From NCBI RefSeq assembly GCF_000182925.2, contig NC_026501.1, positions 9,713,917 to 9,777,916 on the forward strand: a stretch of 64,000 bases of DNA. The letters run 5' to 3'. A program made the position numbers and the translations under genes. Positions 51,773-63,550 of the stretch are shown piece after piece; position 1 is the stretch's first letter; each line of letters opens with the position of its first letter. The DNA is from Neurospora crassa OR74A. Lineage: Eukaryota; Ascomycota; Sordariomycetes; Sordariales; Sordariaceae. Under the pieces are notes generated by a model. The model saw nothing but the letters and a program-made list of their open reading frames with translations. It ran no database searches and had not been told where the DNA came from.

Positions 51773-52227
51773 GCGGTGTTTCTAGGATGAGTCGAACCAA
51801 GAAAGCGTTGAACAAGATACCAGATCGTTTGCCTTTGAAGTTTTTGTCAGCACTTTGCTCAGTGTCGGTTGTTGACGGAGTCACGCAAGAAGGAGCTGTT
51901 GGTCCGATTCGGTTCAGGCAGTTGTTTGTATTCTACTTGTAAATTTAGATAGATATCCCAAGATAACTCCGAAAAAAAAAACGGCAAAACCCAACATCTT
52001 TCTGCCGTCCCAAACGCCGCCTGATGCAATGTTGTCGCTAGTATGTTAAATCCGCCCATGCCGTGTATGTTGTCCGGGATCCCGCTGTGTTGAATTACCA
52101 TCCCATCATGTCTCGTCCGGATCCTGCCCGAATGTCATCCCCAGGTTGTGCTGGGCGCACTCTTGCTACGCCCAGGACTCAGTTTGGTGCGCGCTCGGGG
52201 CGGCACAGTTGGTCAAACACCAAGAGC
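51773..52227. other. Convergent 3' intergenic region
   Basis: 455 bp between the stop codons of the GHITM and MsrA genes. It must hold both 3' UTRs. An A9 tract occurs near 51,973. No gene seen. Confidence 0.7.
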
Positions 52228-52945
52228 CTACTTGAGCTCAGGGAACTTGCGCAAGAAGTGACTGGGGCACTCGTACCCATCGGGGTTGTTCACCAAGTAC
52301 AGCTGGTGGTACTGCTCGGCGTCCCACCACTCCTTGGCGGGGAGGATCTCAGTAACGATCTTACCACCCCACCACTGTTCGTTGGCTTTCTTGGTGATCT
52401 CCTCGGCAACCTTCTTCTGTTCATCGTTGTGATAGAAAATGCCGCTGCGATACTGCGCGCCACGATCGGGCCCCTGCTGGTTGTGCGTCGTGGGGTCGTG
52501 CATCTTGTAGAAGAACTCGAGAATTTGGGTGTAGGAGAGACGGGTGGGATCGTAGATCAGGAGGGTAGCTTCGGCGTCTTTGGTCTTGTCAGCGACACAG
52601 TCGAGTGAACAAGCTTGAAGCGAGGGGGACCGCATCCCCAAAAGGGGCGGCAGAAGGCGTCGCCAGAGAGGTAAAAGACTTACGGCCAGTGTTGCCAGAG
52701 CAAACCTGCTTGTAGGAGGGGTTGGAGGCGTCTCCGCCAATGTAGCCAACACGCGCATCGTAAAGACCCTTGTCGGCAAAGTGCTTGCGGTAGAGGTGCT
52801 CAACGCCCCAGAAGCAGCCGGCGGCGACGGTGGCCTTCTCGGCGCCCTCAGGGACGGTGACGGGGCTGGAAGGGAAGGCGGTAGTGGACATTTTGGAGGT
52901 CTGGGTGTTGAGGGAACGGAAGATGCGACCGAGGAGCGAAGACAT
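52228..52945 (-). CDS. msrA: Peptide methionine (S)-S-oxide reductase, MsrA
   Basis: Two exons on the minus strand, 52,945-52,684 and 52,577-52,228, joined across a 106-nt intron (GTAAGT donor, GCTGAC branch, AAAG acceptor). The joint restores GNTGHAEA, the conserved family sequence, in frame. Product 203 residues. Residues 42-47 contain the catalytic GCFWG with Cys44; YIGGDASNPSYKQVCSGNTG, HDPTTHNQQGPDRGAQYRS and the C-terminal AEQYHQLYL follow as in the family. The enzyme reduces methionine-S-sulfoxide in proteins using thioredoxin. The first 18 residues (SSLLGRIFRSLNTQTSK) are basic and could direct a mitochondrial form; a second Met at 19 would give the cytosolic form. Divergent from the GH78-like gene with 1.46 kb between starts. 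Confidence 0.96.
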
Positions 52946-54006
52946 GCGTTACGTTGTTCGGAATGGGACTTGGCGAAGCTGATGGATGGAGGTCGGGGGC
53001 TTTATGAAGCTGCGTAGGGCTGAGTAATATGAAAGTGGACCAAGGTGGATGACGAAAGGTGAAATGGAGATGGCGTTGTTTGCAAATTTTGAATGCGCTC
53101 TTTTTGGCCATGTTACGTCGGTTCACCGCGGCAGAGGGTGCCTCCACAAGTCCCCGACCGACGGGCAGTGGAGCGACATCCAGCCCGCCCGCACCGAGCC
53201 CCAGCTGCCCTGGGCTCCCGCCACGACGGATCTAGGCCGACCCGCACACACAAGATACCCGACCACCCGGACGACCCGGACGACCTGACCAGACCACGAC
53301 CCGCCCGAAGAGACGCTGCAGAAAGCTGTAGAGGTATGTACCGTGTCAGAACATCTGGATGGCGGCTACGCAGTATGGTGCCGAGCAGGATACCTCTACC
53401 CAACGGAAGGCATCCCGCATTGAGGCTGAGAATGGTTCTATAGCGGGGCCGCCTGCATCCGTTTCCTGTGTCAGCATCATTGAAGGCTGTGGGATGCCCA
53501 GCGTCCCATCTTGGTCATGCAGCCCCCTACGTCCTCCCCTTACTCAAGCCAGAAACCTACCTCGAATTCACCATCTACCTACCTCTAGGGAAAAGCCTGC
53601 ACTGCTGCCACACATATCTTTCCATGCTCCCCCCCCAAGTGGCTGGCAGTGTCCGGGTTTCCAGCAGCCTGTGGCGTTGCTGCCCTGGGGTCGTTAGGTA
53701 GGGGGGTCATCATTACGAAATTGAGCCAATCAGCTAACACCATTTACCCAAATTTACCTCTAGGTACTGAAAACTACCTATTTCACCTCCTTTGACCTCC
53801 GTGGAAATGCCAACCAGTATCGCGAGATTTTACGGGACATCTACGCAGCCACCTCTGGCCCTCAAGAAACGCCGGCTGGTATCGCGAATCATGAGACCTA
53901 CCATTCACGCATATCCCGTACAACTCGCCAAATCCACGCAATTACTGAAATCATTTACAGGGAGCCTTTACTGGTGAAACGAACGGGCCCTGATGGGTAA
54001 CAAGAA

Positions 54007-54029
54007 TACGCGTATAGCGTATACGCGTA
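54007..54029. promoter_or_regulatory. Perfect palindrome with two ACGCGT boxes
   Basis: TACGCGTATA, a 3-nt spacer GCG, then TATACGCGTA. Each arm contains ACGCGT, the MluI cell-cycle box bound by MBF-type (Mbp1/Swi6) factors in fungi. It lies about 380 bp upstream of the GH78-like start and 1.06 kb upstream of MsrA. A dimeric factor site is likely from the symmetry; which gene it serves is unknown. Confidence 0.55.
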
Positions 54030-54257
54030 CAACATATTCTAGTTGCGGTACGTCCTCCACATCCAATTGTAGATCTACTATGTACCTAGAGATACTCACC
54101 ATCCTTGGACTTGGACTTGAGAGTTAACCTGGTGCTGGTCATTTACTGTGAACTTGAGTTCCCCCCTCCGTCAACTGGGCGGGCAATTCAATGTTTTCAG
54201 TCTCAGAAGGATTGCGTGCACTGCCAGACGTCTATGTACCTCTACATGGCGTTGACT

Positions 54258-54264
54258 TATAAAA
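54258..54264 (+). promoter_or_regulatory. TATA-like box of the GH78-like gene
   Basis: TATAAAA about 150 nt before the ATG at 54,408, followed by a strongly pyrimidine-rich C/T leader (54,283-54,380), the usual layout of a regulated fungal promoter. Confidence 0.55.
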
Positions 54265-54407
54265 TCTGTTGTCCTCGTCATCTCCTGTCCTATTCTTCAT
54301 CTTGTTCTTCATTTTTCATCCACTAACCCATCATTTTAACCTCTTTCATTCCTGTCCTTCCCAACCTACCTACCTAGGTCACTCGCTTTACCAGACATTG
54401 AGCAGGC

Positions 54408-56954
54408 ATGTTACGGCCGACTTCTTGGCTGAGCCTAGGGCTCTACCTGGCGTCCCTAACTCAGGCTCGAACCAGCATTCTTGGGCGCCAGACGGAAACA
54501 GCACCGGAAAATGATACGCCTGCCCAACTGATCACCGGCTCGGACGGAGTTGTTCGCTTGGACTCGACCTCTGGTTCTCCTGCGATCGTAACACTGGATT
54601 ACAATCGTAGTGTAGAAGGCATTCCGACTTTCGAGGTGCTAGCAGCCGATGGGGACACATCCGTTTTCGAGATCACCTATGGAGAAAGCTATGGTGCCCT
54701 GAGTAATTACATGGTCAGTCGATTTCTAGACACCCTTATGTCGATATCTCCTCTCCCTTCAAGTCCTAATATTTGGCCACAATTCTTGTAGTCGGACGGA
54801 CCTCTTCCGCTCGCTGCAGCCATGGATACCTATCGTGTAAATCGATACAGTATCGCAGAGCCAGGTACCAAATCGAACCGTCTCGTGCAGGGCGCTTTTC
54901 GCTTCCAGAGACTCAACTTGTCTTCTCCTGGAGTCCTGACGCTCAGAAATGTCGGCGTGCGTCCTACCACCGACAACACTGCCGTTACGCAATTGCCCGG
55001 ATCCTTCCATTCCGACCACCTCAAACTCAATGCCATATGGGAGACTGGAGCCCGTACCGTCCAGATGACCGAAATAGAGAAAGACAGTACCCCGGACTTT
55101 TGGGAGGTGACTTCAGAGGGGGCCTCAGTAGGCAGCCTTGCGCCACAGGTGCTGGGGAGTGCGGCGGCCGCCCAGCTCCTGTATTACAATGTCGAATTCA
55201 AGGTCAAGCCTGTCATCGGTGGTTTTGGCTTCACGGTGCTGTCGGATACGTTGAACTCCGGTATCTACATCTCATGTGATGTCGCCAACGGTCTCATCAG
55301 CGCGCACAAAGGTTCCACCACGTTTGACGAGAAGCTGGCCGAATCGGCACTCCCGTCAAATCTCACGGGTGGCCTTGGAGCATGGCATACCGTTCATGCC
55401 GTCGTGGCCGTAACAGACATCACCGTGTCTATTGATGGCATCCCTGCAATGAAACTCTCACAGACGGCGCGGTTTTTTGGGTCTTTTGGCCTCGGCGCCT
55501 CATTCGGCCACCAAGCCATCTTTCGGGATCTCTTCGTATCGACTCCCACCGGAGACAAGTTTTACGCTAACTCACTCACCGACAAGAGTTTTCTGCCCGA
55601 TTTCTTTATGGGAACCAATCCGGTAGCTGTGGTGGTCGATGGTTCCCGGCGTGATCGTATCGCCTACGCCGGCGACCTCGATATCGCCGCCAGATCTGCC
55701 CTCACCAGCACTCACAACCTCGGGTCCATCCTCGGGTCCTTGGACCTCCTGGGTTCCTACCAAGCAACCCCTGGCTTCTTTATCCCGAATGCCAAAATCC
55801 AACAGGAGCCCTTGGCTAACGGCCTGGATGTGAACATCACAGGCTTAATCGGGTACTCATTCAACTTGGTGACGGCAGTAGCCGCTGTGTTTATGCACAC
55901 TGGTGATGTCAGATTTGCTACGACTTGGGCCCCCAAAGTGCAGAAGCTACTAGAGTGGGCAGACTCGCAGACGCTCGACAACGGCCTCTTCAACATCTCA
56001 GACGCTTCTCTTGGTGGCGATTGGAACTACTACGATCCGACGCAGTCTGGCGTCGTCACTAAGTTCAATGTCCTGTACGCCTATGCCCTGCAGGAAACCG
56101 TGCAGATCTTGGCGGCTGGCGGCATTGAGCCCACAGTCTATCAGGATCGTCTGGAGAAGATTCGCGAGGCCATTGACACAGCGCTATGGAGCGACGAATT
56201 GAAGGCCTACTACGTTTCGGAAGCGATCCCGACTGGATTTGCCCAAGACTCCAACGCTCTAGCCATTCTAGCCGGCGTCAACAGGAATCCCACTCACTCT
56301 ACCGAGACCATTCTCTCTACGCTGTCCAAAGATCTCATGTCGCCTGTCGGACCGCATGCTTTCTCTAGCAGCGTAATCAAGGCCGGGTTCCAACCCTACA
56401 TTAGCCCGTATGCGTCTTCCTACCATTTGCGGGCTGCCCTGGCTTCCAACGCAAGCGAAGCCGCTCTTGAGCTGCTTAACAATCTCTGGGCTCCTATAGC
56501 CGATCCGGCCCACGAAAACTATACCGGAACCTTCTGGGAGACGTTGGACGCCGAGGGAAGGCCGGGTCTCGGGCTCAGCACCAGTTTGTGCCACGGCTGG
56601 GCGACCGGCCCCACCGCCGAGCTGACACAGTATGTCTTAGGCATCCGACCAACGCAGCCGGGCTGGAAGGAATTCGCGGTCGCTCCCCTTACCTTAGGAC
56701 TACAGTCCGCCAACGGAACGATGCCGACCTTGCTAGGAACCTTTAGAGTTGCGTGGAACTTTAGCTGCTCTGGGTTGCTGAGTATGGAGATCGATGCGCC
56801 TATCGGAAGCTCGGGAACGGTGTCTTTGCCGACACCTCTACGGACCCCGGTGGAACAATCTACTTTCATGATTAACGGCCAGGCTGTCAATGGCAAGACG
56901 TTCACTGTGATGGGAGGAACAAGGTTTGTTTTGAAGCAGAACCGCAAGCTGTAA
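54408..56954 (+). CDS. Secreted GH78-like alpha-L-rhamnosidase family glycoside hydrolase
   Basis: Two exons, 54,408-54,713 and 54,792-56,954, with a 78-nt intron (GTCAGT donor, TTGTAG acceptor), give 822 residues. Residues 1-21 are a signal peptide ending near LTQA. An N-terminal beta domain is followed by a LamG/concanavalin-like insert at about residues 230-355 (VEFKVKPVIGGFGF to GLGASFGHQAIFRDL). The (alpha/alpha)6 catalytic part follows, with VVDGSRRDRIAYAGDLDIAA near residue 384, the fungal GH78 signature region, and SLCHGWATGPTAELTQYVLG. A C-terminal beta sandwich with GTVSLPTP ends the protein. Several NxS/T sites fit secretion. It probably removes terminal rhamnose from plant glycosides or polysaccharides; the exact substrate cannot be read, and some fungal members of this group have altered catalytic residues. 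Convergent with the tyrosinase gene, 163 bp apart. Confidence 0.85.
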
Positions 56955-57117
56955 GCCTTAAAATTCATGGACTGAGAAGATCGGACCTTTGTTTTACGTT
57001 GCTATATACGAGTGAAACGGACACAGCGTTTCCAAATTTGGAACCGAGGGCTAGCTTCTCGTATGTAGCTCACACCTTCGCACCTTTCTATACCTTACTT
57101 TCCAAACAGCTGTTTTC

Positions 57118-58202
57118 CTAGTAACTGTAGCAAAGTTTGGAGGTCTGCGTCTTCATAACCTCCGAGACCTTAATGTCCGGGATCAGGTTGAGGTACGGCA
57201 TAACATCATCCAGGGTAGCTTCGCCGGGGCTTTTGAGGTTCTGAGTCTTAGGGCCGCCGAAGTCGGTAGTACGGGTTTCAGGCCTCTCCATCTGCCACAG
57301 AGTCCACAGGCGGTCGATTTGGGCGTGGTGGAGGAAGAAAATGGGATCTATCAGATCGTGGCTGTCAGCTTGTGTTCACTTTTGAGTTGGAAACTGGCCT
57401 TATAAGTAAGGTAACAACGTACCGTTGGGGGAGGTGGCAGGCGACATGTCACCACCCACGGCCGAGTGGATCGCGCCGTGTGGGCCACCCTCCAGGTGGT
57501 AGCGGAAGTCCTTATAGTTGTCCTGGGCGGCGACTTTGTCGACGGCTTCTTTGTTATAAGAGCTAGCCAGCATGTCGCCAGGGAACGCGATGCCACTGTT
57601 CCAGTTGCGGGTGAGGCAATGAGGCTCGTAGCCTTTCATGGTATAGGCGACCTGGAACCCCTTAAGCGGGCCGTCGACAAGACACTTCTTGCTATCGTCC
57701 ATGACATCAATAGCGGGATCACCGTTGCCGCCGAAGCCGGTTATAGGGTCCCAAACAGGCGCCTTAGTCGGGTCGCTTGCGTCCAGCGTCCAATCCCAAT
57801 ATGCCATAGGACCAGTGTATCCACAGTCTCGGAGAGAGTCTTCGTAAACCTGAACAAAGAGGCGGTGCCAAGGAAGGAACAGAGCAACTGAGTGGACTGC
57901 GATTTCTAGAAGTTAGATAGAATGTAACGATAAGGACAAGTGAATGACCGGATGAACGTACTAGTCTTGTCTAGGTGAGTGTGGACGTAGGGGAAATCGT
58001 CGTAGCGTGTGGTGTTAAGTCCGATGCCCGAGGGTTTGGTCTTGAGGCACAGGACAGCGTTAATATACTGCTTCTGGACATCGGCGCCTAGGTTTCGCCA
58101 TTCCACACGCTTAGCAGGATTGGCGCAACCATTGTCGGCCTGGCGGGGGATGGTCGCGGCAGCACCGAGGCTGGCGGAAAGAAAGAGACCGGAGAGGCGC
58201 AT
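57118..58202 (-). CDS. Secreted short tyrosinase (type-3 copper oxidase)
   Basis: Three exons on the minus strand, 58,202-57,962, 57,905-57,423 and 57,347-57,118, with introns of 56 nt (GTACGT; CTAAC; CTAG) and 75 nt (GTACGT; GATAG), give 317 residues. Signal peptide MRLSGLFLSASLGAAA. CuA site: VHTHLDK (His74/His76), VHSVALFLPWHR (His85, His94). CuB site: PHGAIHSAVGGDM and, restored across intron 2, SPNDPIFFLHHAQIDRLW. MAYWDWTLDA is also typical. All copper-binding histidines are present. It oxidises phenols to quinones (pigment or secondary-metabolite chemistry, or attack on plant phenolics). It lacks the long C-terminal extension of melanin tyrosinases, as in short secreted fungal forms. 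The ATG at 58,202 is chosen because the frame upstream has only TTG. Confidence 0.93.
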
Positions 58203-59080
58203 GATTGAACGGATCGGCAATGGTTCGAAAAGAAGAGACTCTTGGGGTTTGGGTTATTGAGAGGAGAAGTTCGTCCATACCTGGTAGAGGTAGTAACGGA
58301 ACATGGCAGCAACTTATACTTGTTTGTTCCGACCGACTGGTACATTGTTGAGTCCAACTTGCTTACTCCATATCTGAGGCATTACCACCCTACCCCTTGG
58401 TCTTCATATGTTTACGAGGTTATACGAGGGTGAGTCTCCAATCCATTAATGCCAAGGTGAGCGAAGAGGCTGATACGAGGTACCTAGTAGGTAGGCGGTG
58501 TATCAAGTAGGTACCCTAGCTTTGTTTTAGACCTTGTCGCCTACGGAGGTTTATGCTACAACGGTACCTCTACCTATAATACGCATAAGCGAAGTGTAAC
58601 GGGACAGCACGGTTAACACAGGTGCTGGTCGTATAGCTTGATTAAAGTTTTATAAAGGAGGAAAAGTCTATCTAAGTGGGTAGCTCACCTCACCCATGCC
58701 CTCGACCTCGGACCTCAATCGGAGCGCCAAGACTACAACAAGGGTGCTACCGAAGCGGGAGACCTTGAGTTGCAACAAGCGTTCCACAGCGGGAGTATAG
58801 GGGGAGCATCTAGCCTAGTAAAGGGGCTCCTAGGCTACCGTAGTAGGAAAATCTGTTTCCAAACATACGTTGTAGTTGTTGGACAATACCATAGCGGGAA
58901 AATCACCAGGGCATCTTGCCTTATTGGGGGGGCTCAATACTAACAATTATGACCAGCCTTGTTATGAAATCCAGCACTGTTGGTTTGACTAGCCTTGTTG
59001 CTCAACGGGAGCCTCTGATTGGTCGAAATTTGATATCAGATTTGACCGCTATAGCAATATACTAGAAGTCCAAATTCTAA
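58203..59080. other. Intergenic region and right edge of the gene island
   Basis: The first ~240 bp is the tyrosinase promoter. From 58,470 to 58,580 there are several AGGTACC/GTAGGTA words (TACCTAGTAGGTAGG, AGTAGGTACC). Composition stays normal to about 59,070 and then drops abruptly to AT-rich. No gene recognised. Confidence 0.6.
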
Positions 59081-59245
59081 CAATCACTTACAGCGAACCC
59101 GATTCAATATACGGACCGTTTTAAGGAAGCCCTTAACTATAATTACCAATATCAATAATTTAGTAATCGCTTATAGTAATTAAATCAAAACGTACGGACC
59201 GTCTTAAAAACGTCCCTAATTATAACCGCCAATATCAATACATTA
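59081..59245 (+). repeat. 82-bp tandem duplication at the island edge
   Basis: AATCACTTACAGCGAACCCG...ACGGACCGTTTTAAGG...TAACTATAATTACCAATATCAATA is followed 82 bp later by AATCGCTTATAGTAATTAAA...ACGGACCGTCTTAAAA...TAATTATAACCGCCAATATCAATA. The second copy is more AT-rich, so the two were mutated unequally. Confidence 0.8.
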
Positions 59246-59729
59246 TAGCGACTAAATTATAGCGTATAAACTACAAATACAATCAAGCATACTTATTAAT
59301 TAATTTTAATACTAAGTATACTATACTAATTTATTAAGTCCTACCTAGCGTATTAACCGCAAATAAACCAATCCGATATTGCACAATTGAATTCAAACTA
59401 TTACAAAATTACAATAATAGCAGAATATATTCGTACAACGTAATACTAAAATAGATATAGTACTCAAGGCAATACAATAAAATAATATTAGAAATACAAC
59501 GAAGAAAGGAAAAGTTGAACAATCTGTTCTTTTTATTCGTACTATAATAGAAGTAAACGGGATATTAGGATTAAAAGTTTCTTCTTATATTACGTATAGC
59601 AATATAAAATATATATAGAAGCCCTAGTAAATCTCTATAGCTAGTAAGAGTAATTATAATAATAATAAAAATAAATGTAATGCTTATAAGTAATAAATAT
59701 TCTACCGGGTAGGGAGATGCAACTTAGAA
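59246..59729. other. AT-rich sequence, no gene seen
   Basis: RIP-type composition but milder than the left arm. No readable domain on either strand. It is downstream of the minus-strand fossil and may hold its 3' untranslated part. Confidence 0.5.
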
Positions 59730-62700
59730 GTAATTAGCACAGTAATATACAATACGTTCTTAATAGAACTCGATAGGGTTAATAGACTTGTTTACTAGTA
59801 AATACTCGTCAAAATCAAACTAATCATCATAATAATAATCAGGCAAAGCACCACAGCCACCCTTCTTACCTCTACTACGTTTAATAGTTTCCCGGCCGCT
59901 TCTAGTATAGCTAGTAGGTGTATCCGCAGGCGGGCTGTTGTTGGCGGCAGTGCTAAATAGGGTGCTAGATAAGGTACTAGAACTACTAGTAGTAGCGGCT
60001 ATATATAATTAGGACTGGGTGCCGATGCGGTTTGGGTTGGGAGTAGCCGATACTTAGCAATTCCTACTTCGTAGTAAGCTGCGAATAAATGCAATCCTTC
60101 TAAATATACTAAGTATAGTAGACGCTAGGGCTGGGGTAGACTCCTAAGATTGGTTAATATTCCGAACTCTTAATACGGCCGTATCCCTAATAAATAAAGG
60201 CCTAGAGCGGAGCTTCTTAGGTAGCGGAGGGGTGCTTGTATTAGTAATAAGTACGTTAATAGCCGGTAAATTAAAAAGAATTAGTTTAACTAAACTAGGC
60301 CGATGTTTAAACTACTTTATAAGCGAAATAGCTTTAGGAGTACCGAGGGTAATAGCTAGCTACTAGAATAATTTTGTAGAAGAATATGGCGATGACTCCG
60401 GTAGCAGGGACAACAACTCAGAAGATTCTATAGCCTCTACAATACGAAAACAATCCGCCTCCTCCTCTTTCTTCTTTACCTCCTCTATAACACAAACAGC
60501 CTCTTCTTCATCGACCTTCTTTTTAGCTACAACAAATTACCGGAAATACTCCTACTCCTCTTTCTTCCTAACTTCCTCTTACTCGGCCTCTACTTAACAA
60601 CAACAATAATCCTCAACCGCCTTCTTTATCCTCTCCTCTTTACAGCGTTCCTACTCTTTCTTTTCCGCTACCTCCTCTTCGTCGAAAAACAACCTCTTGA
60701 TTTTGCGCTAAGCGTTGTCAATATATGCAAACTTCGCTTCCTATGTCTGGAGGTTTAAATCGGTAGTATTGTCGGCCTAGTCCTTTTGCTCCTGTAATTT
60801 AATAATGAACTTCTGGGGTAAATTGCTAGCCCGGAAATTATAGAGTAATTCGAAGTAAAGTGCCTCGTATTTCTCTTGGGCCGTAGGCGGAGGTATTAGG
60901 GTAGGGTTATTATATAAACGTTGAAGATATTGGAGGATATTCTCGCTTCGGACAACCTAATTAATATTATAGTTATCATACTAAGAATCGACGTAGTCGT
61001 CTAATTAAATACGAATATCTTAGGGAAAGTTACACTACAATAATTCGAACTCTTATATAGCCTCTATATACTTCTGTATTTTAGTATTTATCTTAGGCGA
61101 TAGAGGCGAATTAATTAGGGCGGGCAACGCTAATTTGGAATATACCGGAAGATTAGGCGATATAGCCGTAGGCAATACTAGTCTAAGCGATACTAATCTA
61201 AGTAATATAGGGGCGGGCGGTTTAAGGGGAAGGTCGGTAGGAGGGTCGATAGGATTGCCCGTTCTTAATTACTATAAGTATTTAAATATTACGTTAATTC
61301 GAAGATGAGATCGGTACTTAGGGTTATTACCGTAATTATTAATCTATTTAAATACTTTCTTCTTTTTATCGCTTTTAAAAGGGTTTTCATCAAAGTATTT
61401 ATTAATAAGGGCGATTTTATTACTAATTACTTCGACTAATTCAACTTCTTCAAATCTAATTAATAATAAAGTAATAATAGAAGACGGAATAATATTAGAC
61501 AATAAAGCAGTCTCTTCGATAATAGGAAATAGCTCCCAATTTTTAATTAGACCTAGAATCGGCTCTATAATAGGTAATTTAATAATAGTAAATTCCTTTT
61601 CCCGTATTATTTTTTAGGCCCGCACTTTAAAATCGGGTATAACTATACGTTAAAGGTTATATAATTTATTTTACGTTAAAATAAATATTATTATAATATT
61701 ATTATATATATCGATAAATTTATTTCGGATTAAATACGAAATAGATTCTAATTAATTAAAGAATAGCTATATATCTTCAGACTTAACGAAAGTATTCTAT
61801 ATATTAGTATAATAGGGTAGGGCGGTTGGGGGTGGTAGTAATTAGTAGGATAGTAATAATAATTCTAATTAGGAAGAAATCTTAATAATTAATTTAATAG
61901 GCTCGGCAATAGGAAGTTCGGTAGCCGGGGTTATTATTGGTTTATACGGTCCAAAATTGGAAGGAGGTATTGGAATTTCCTTAACCGGTTTTTTTATAAT
62001 ATTAATATTAAGAGCGAGAGCGCTCTTTAATTTCGGCTATAGCAGTAATTTAAGTAGTAGAACCGGTATAATCTTTATTAGTTTAGTTAGTTTATTACTT
62101 ACGTAAAGGTTATTCTTTAAATATTACGTATATTACTAAATTTAAGTAAAGAATTTATTAAAGTTATTAATTATATTAAGGGAAATTTGGATATAATTAC
62201 GCAACTACTTCTTTTGTACGGCTATCTCTAGAAAGTTTCTTTTTTATTCAATTACCCAATTATTGAACTACAATCCCTAAATATTTATTATAATTAACCT
62301 ATATAAAGGCTATACTAATTGTTTCTTCCTAGCAAATATTAGCTTTAGCGGCGACTTAGTACGTATACGTTTAGGGGGTTGTTTATTATCGGATGAATTA
62401 GGCAATATAGAAATAGATAGAGATAGTACGGCGGTAGGAAATATAAATATTTCTATTCTCTCTCTTAATAATTTATTAGTAGCAATTTTATCCTATTTAG
62501 CTTAGGTTCTAAGGGTAGTAAAAATATTACGAAGTATAGCATCCGAAATAGGACCCTTCGGGGAAGCGATAAACGGATCGTTGTTATCCGATATCGGCTG
62601 GACTCTACTGGGTTATATAATTACAATAGGTTTATCTTCCGACGAATTGCTATATATTAGCGATGCCGGAGGCGGGGGTGAATTATTAGTACTATATTAC

Positions 62701-63550
62701 TACTAATATACCGTAGGGTCGAATATTACTTCGAATAGTATAGTAGTAGCAATATCAATAAGCTTATACTAGCGGAATATATTAAGCTCGACGTTTTTAA
62801 ATTGCGGGTAAACTATTAGTAAATTAAACTCGTTATTGTATTTTACGCGATAATTTTCATCGTAATACCAATCCTTTAATTTAAATACCTATTTAATATA
62901 GCTACGACCCTCAGCAATTATAATACGTCGCTTTACTATATAAGTTTCGGCTATTTGTTGAATTATAGTAATAAAAATTATTTTTAGAAAGAAAAATAGG
63001 AATTTAATTCGATCTATAAAATTCTCTTCCTAATTAAAGTACGAAGTAACATACTTAAAAATATTATTGAAGAGAACCCAATTTAGCTTAATATAAACCT
63101 AATTCTTCGTATACTTAATATTTTTATCCTTAAAGTAGTATTTAGGGGTAGCGAAATTAGTATAATTTGTATAGAATTGGAAGTTTTACTTATAGTCCTT
63201 TATTTAACCTATAATTAATTTATATATTTAATTCTAAAGAATCTTTACCTTAAGGGTATTAAAACTTTTACTATACTAATTATATAACTTCTAAAAAGTT
63301 AAAGACAATATATTGAAGTCTAAGAAAATTTTATATATAACGGTAGTAAATAAAATATTCGAATAAAAAACGAAATAGACCTTATAATTAAAGTAATTAA
63401 CTTCATTCTTTATTCGGGTTATTTTATCCTTAGTTAGTTTATTAAAATCGTAATACTAATTAATATTTATAAACCGAAAGTCGAATTCAATTATCGACCA
63501 GAAACTCGCGTACTTAAGTAGCCGAAATATATCCGGGTATACTTACTATA
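59730..63550 (-). pseudogene. Very long RIP-damaged coding fossil with coiled coil, unidentified
   Basis: On the minus strand one frame appears to run for about 1,270 codons, interrupted mainly by TAG/TAA at likely Gln positions. I checked frame continuity directly at 63,361-63,480, 62,881-62,940, 62,581-62,640 and 60,480-61,100. Features from N to C: an aromatic/Asn-rich N-terminal part (FRFININ, RRIIIAEGRSYIK); a Ser/Pro-rich middle; a better preserved helical region (PPPTAQEKYEALYFELLYNF, 60,900-60,840); a Lys/Glu-rich coiled coil (EEVAEKKE, VAKKKVDEEEAV, EEVKKKEEEADCF, 60,690-60,440); a Ser/Thr-rich segment; and a basic, Gly-rich end (KRSRGKKGGCGALP, about 59,850-59,890). No family recognised. 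The coiled coil still has several intact CAG/CAA codons, so mutation is uneven. Transposon-encoded or a duplicated host gene are both possible. Confidence 0.55.

Larger units (their letters stand above)
52946..54407. other. Divergent promoter region of MsrA and GH78-like genes
   Basis: 1.46 kb. The MsrA-proximal third contains a GC-rich stretch with repeated GACGACCCG (near 53,265-53,285). The GH78-proximal part holds a perfect palindrome (54,007-54,029), a TATA-like box (54,258-54,264) and a pyrimidine-rich leader. Overlapping short ORFs show no domain. Confidence 0.6.

Noticed and set aside
52063-52608. 181-codon plus-strand ORF opposite MsrA
   Set aside because: Antisense shadow of the second MsrA exon; the MsrA reading has catalytic and family-wide motifs.
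53093-53443. Arg/Pro-rich ORFs in the MsrA-GH78 intergenic region
   Set aside because: Overlapping ORFs on both strands in a locally GC-rich, repetitive stretch, without domain or conserved start context.
58009-58260. Plus-strand ORF opposite the tyrosinase first exon
   Set aside because: Reverse shadow; the minus strand shows signal peptide, copper-site His and exact splice joints.
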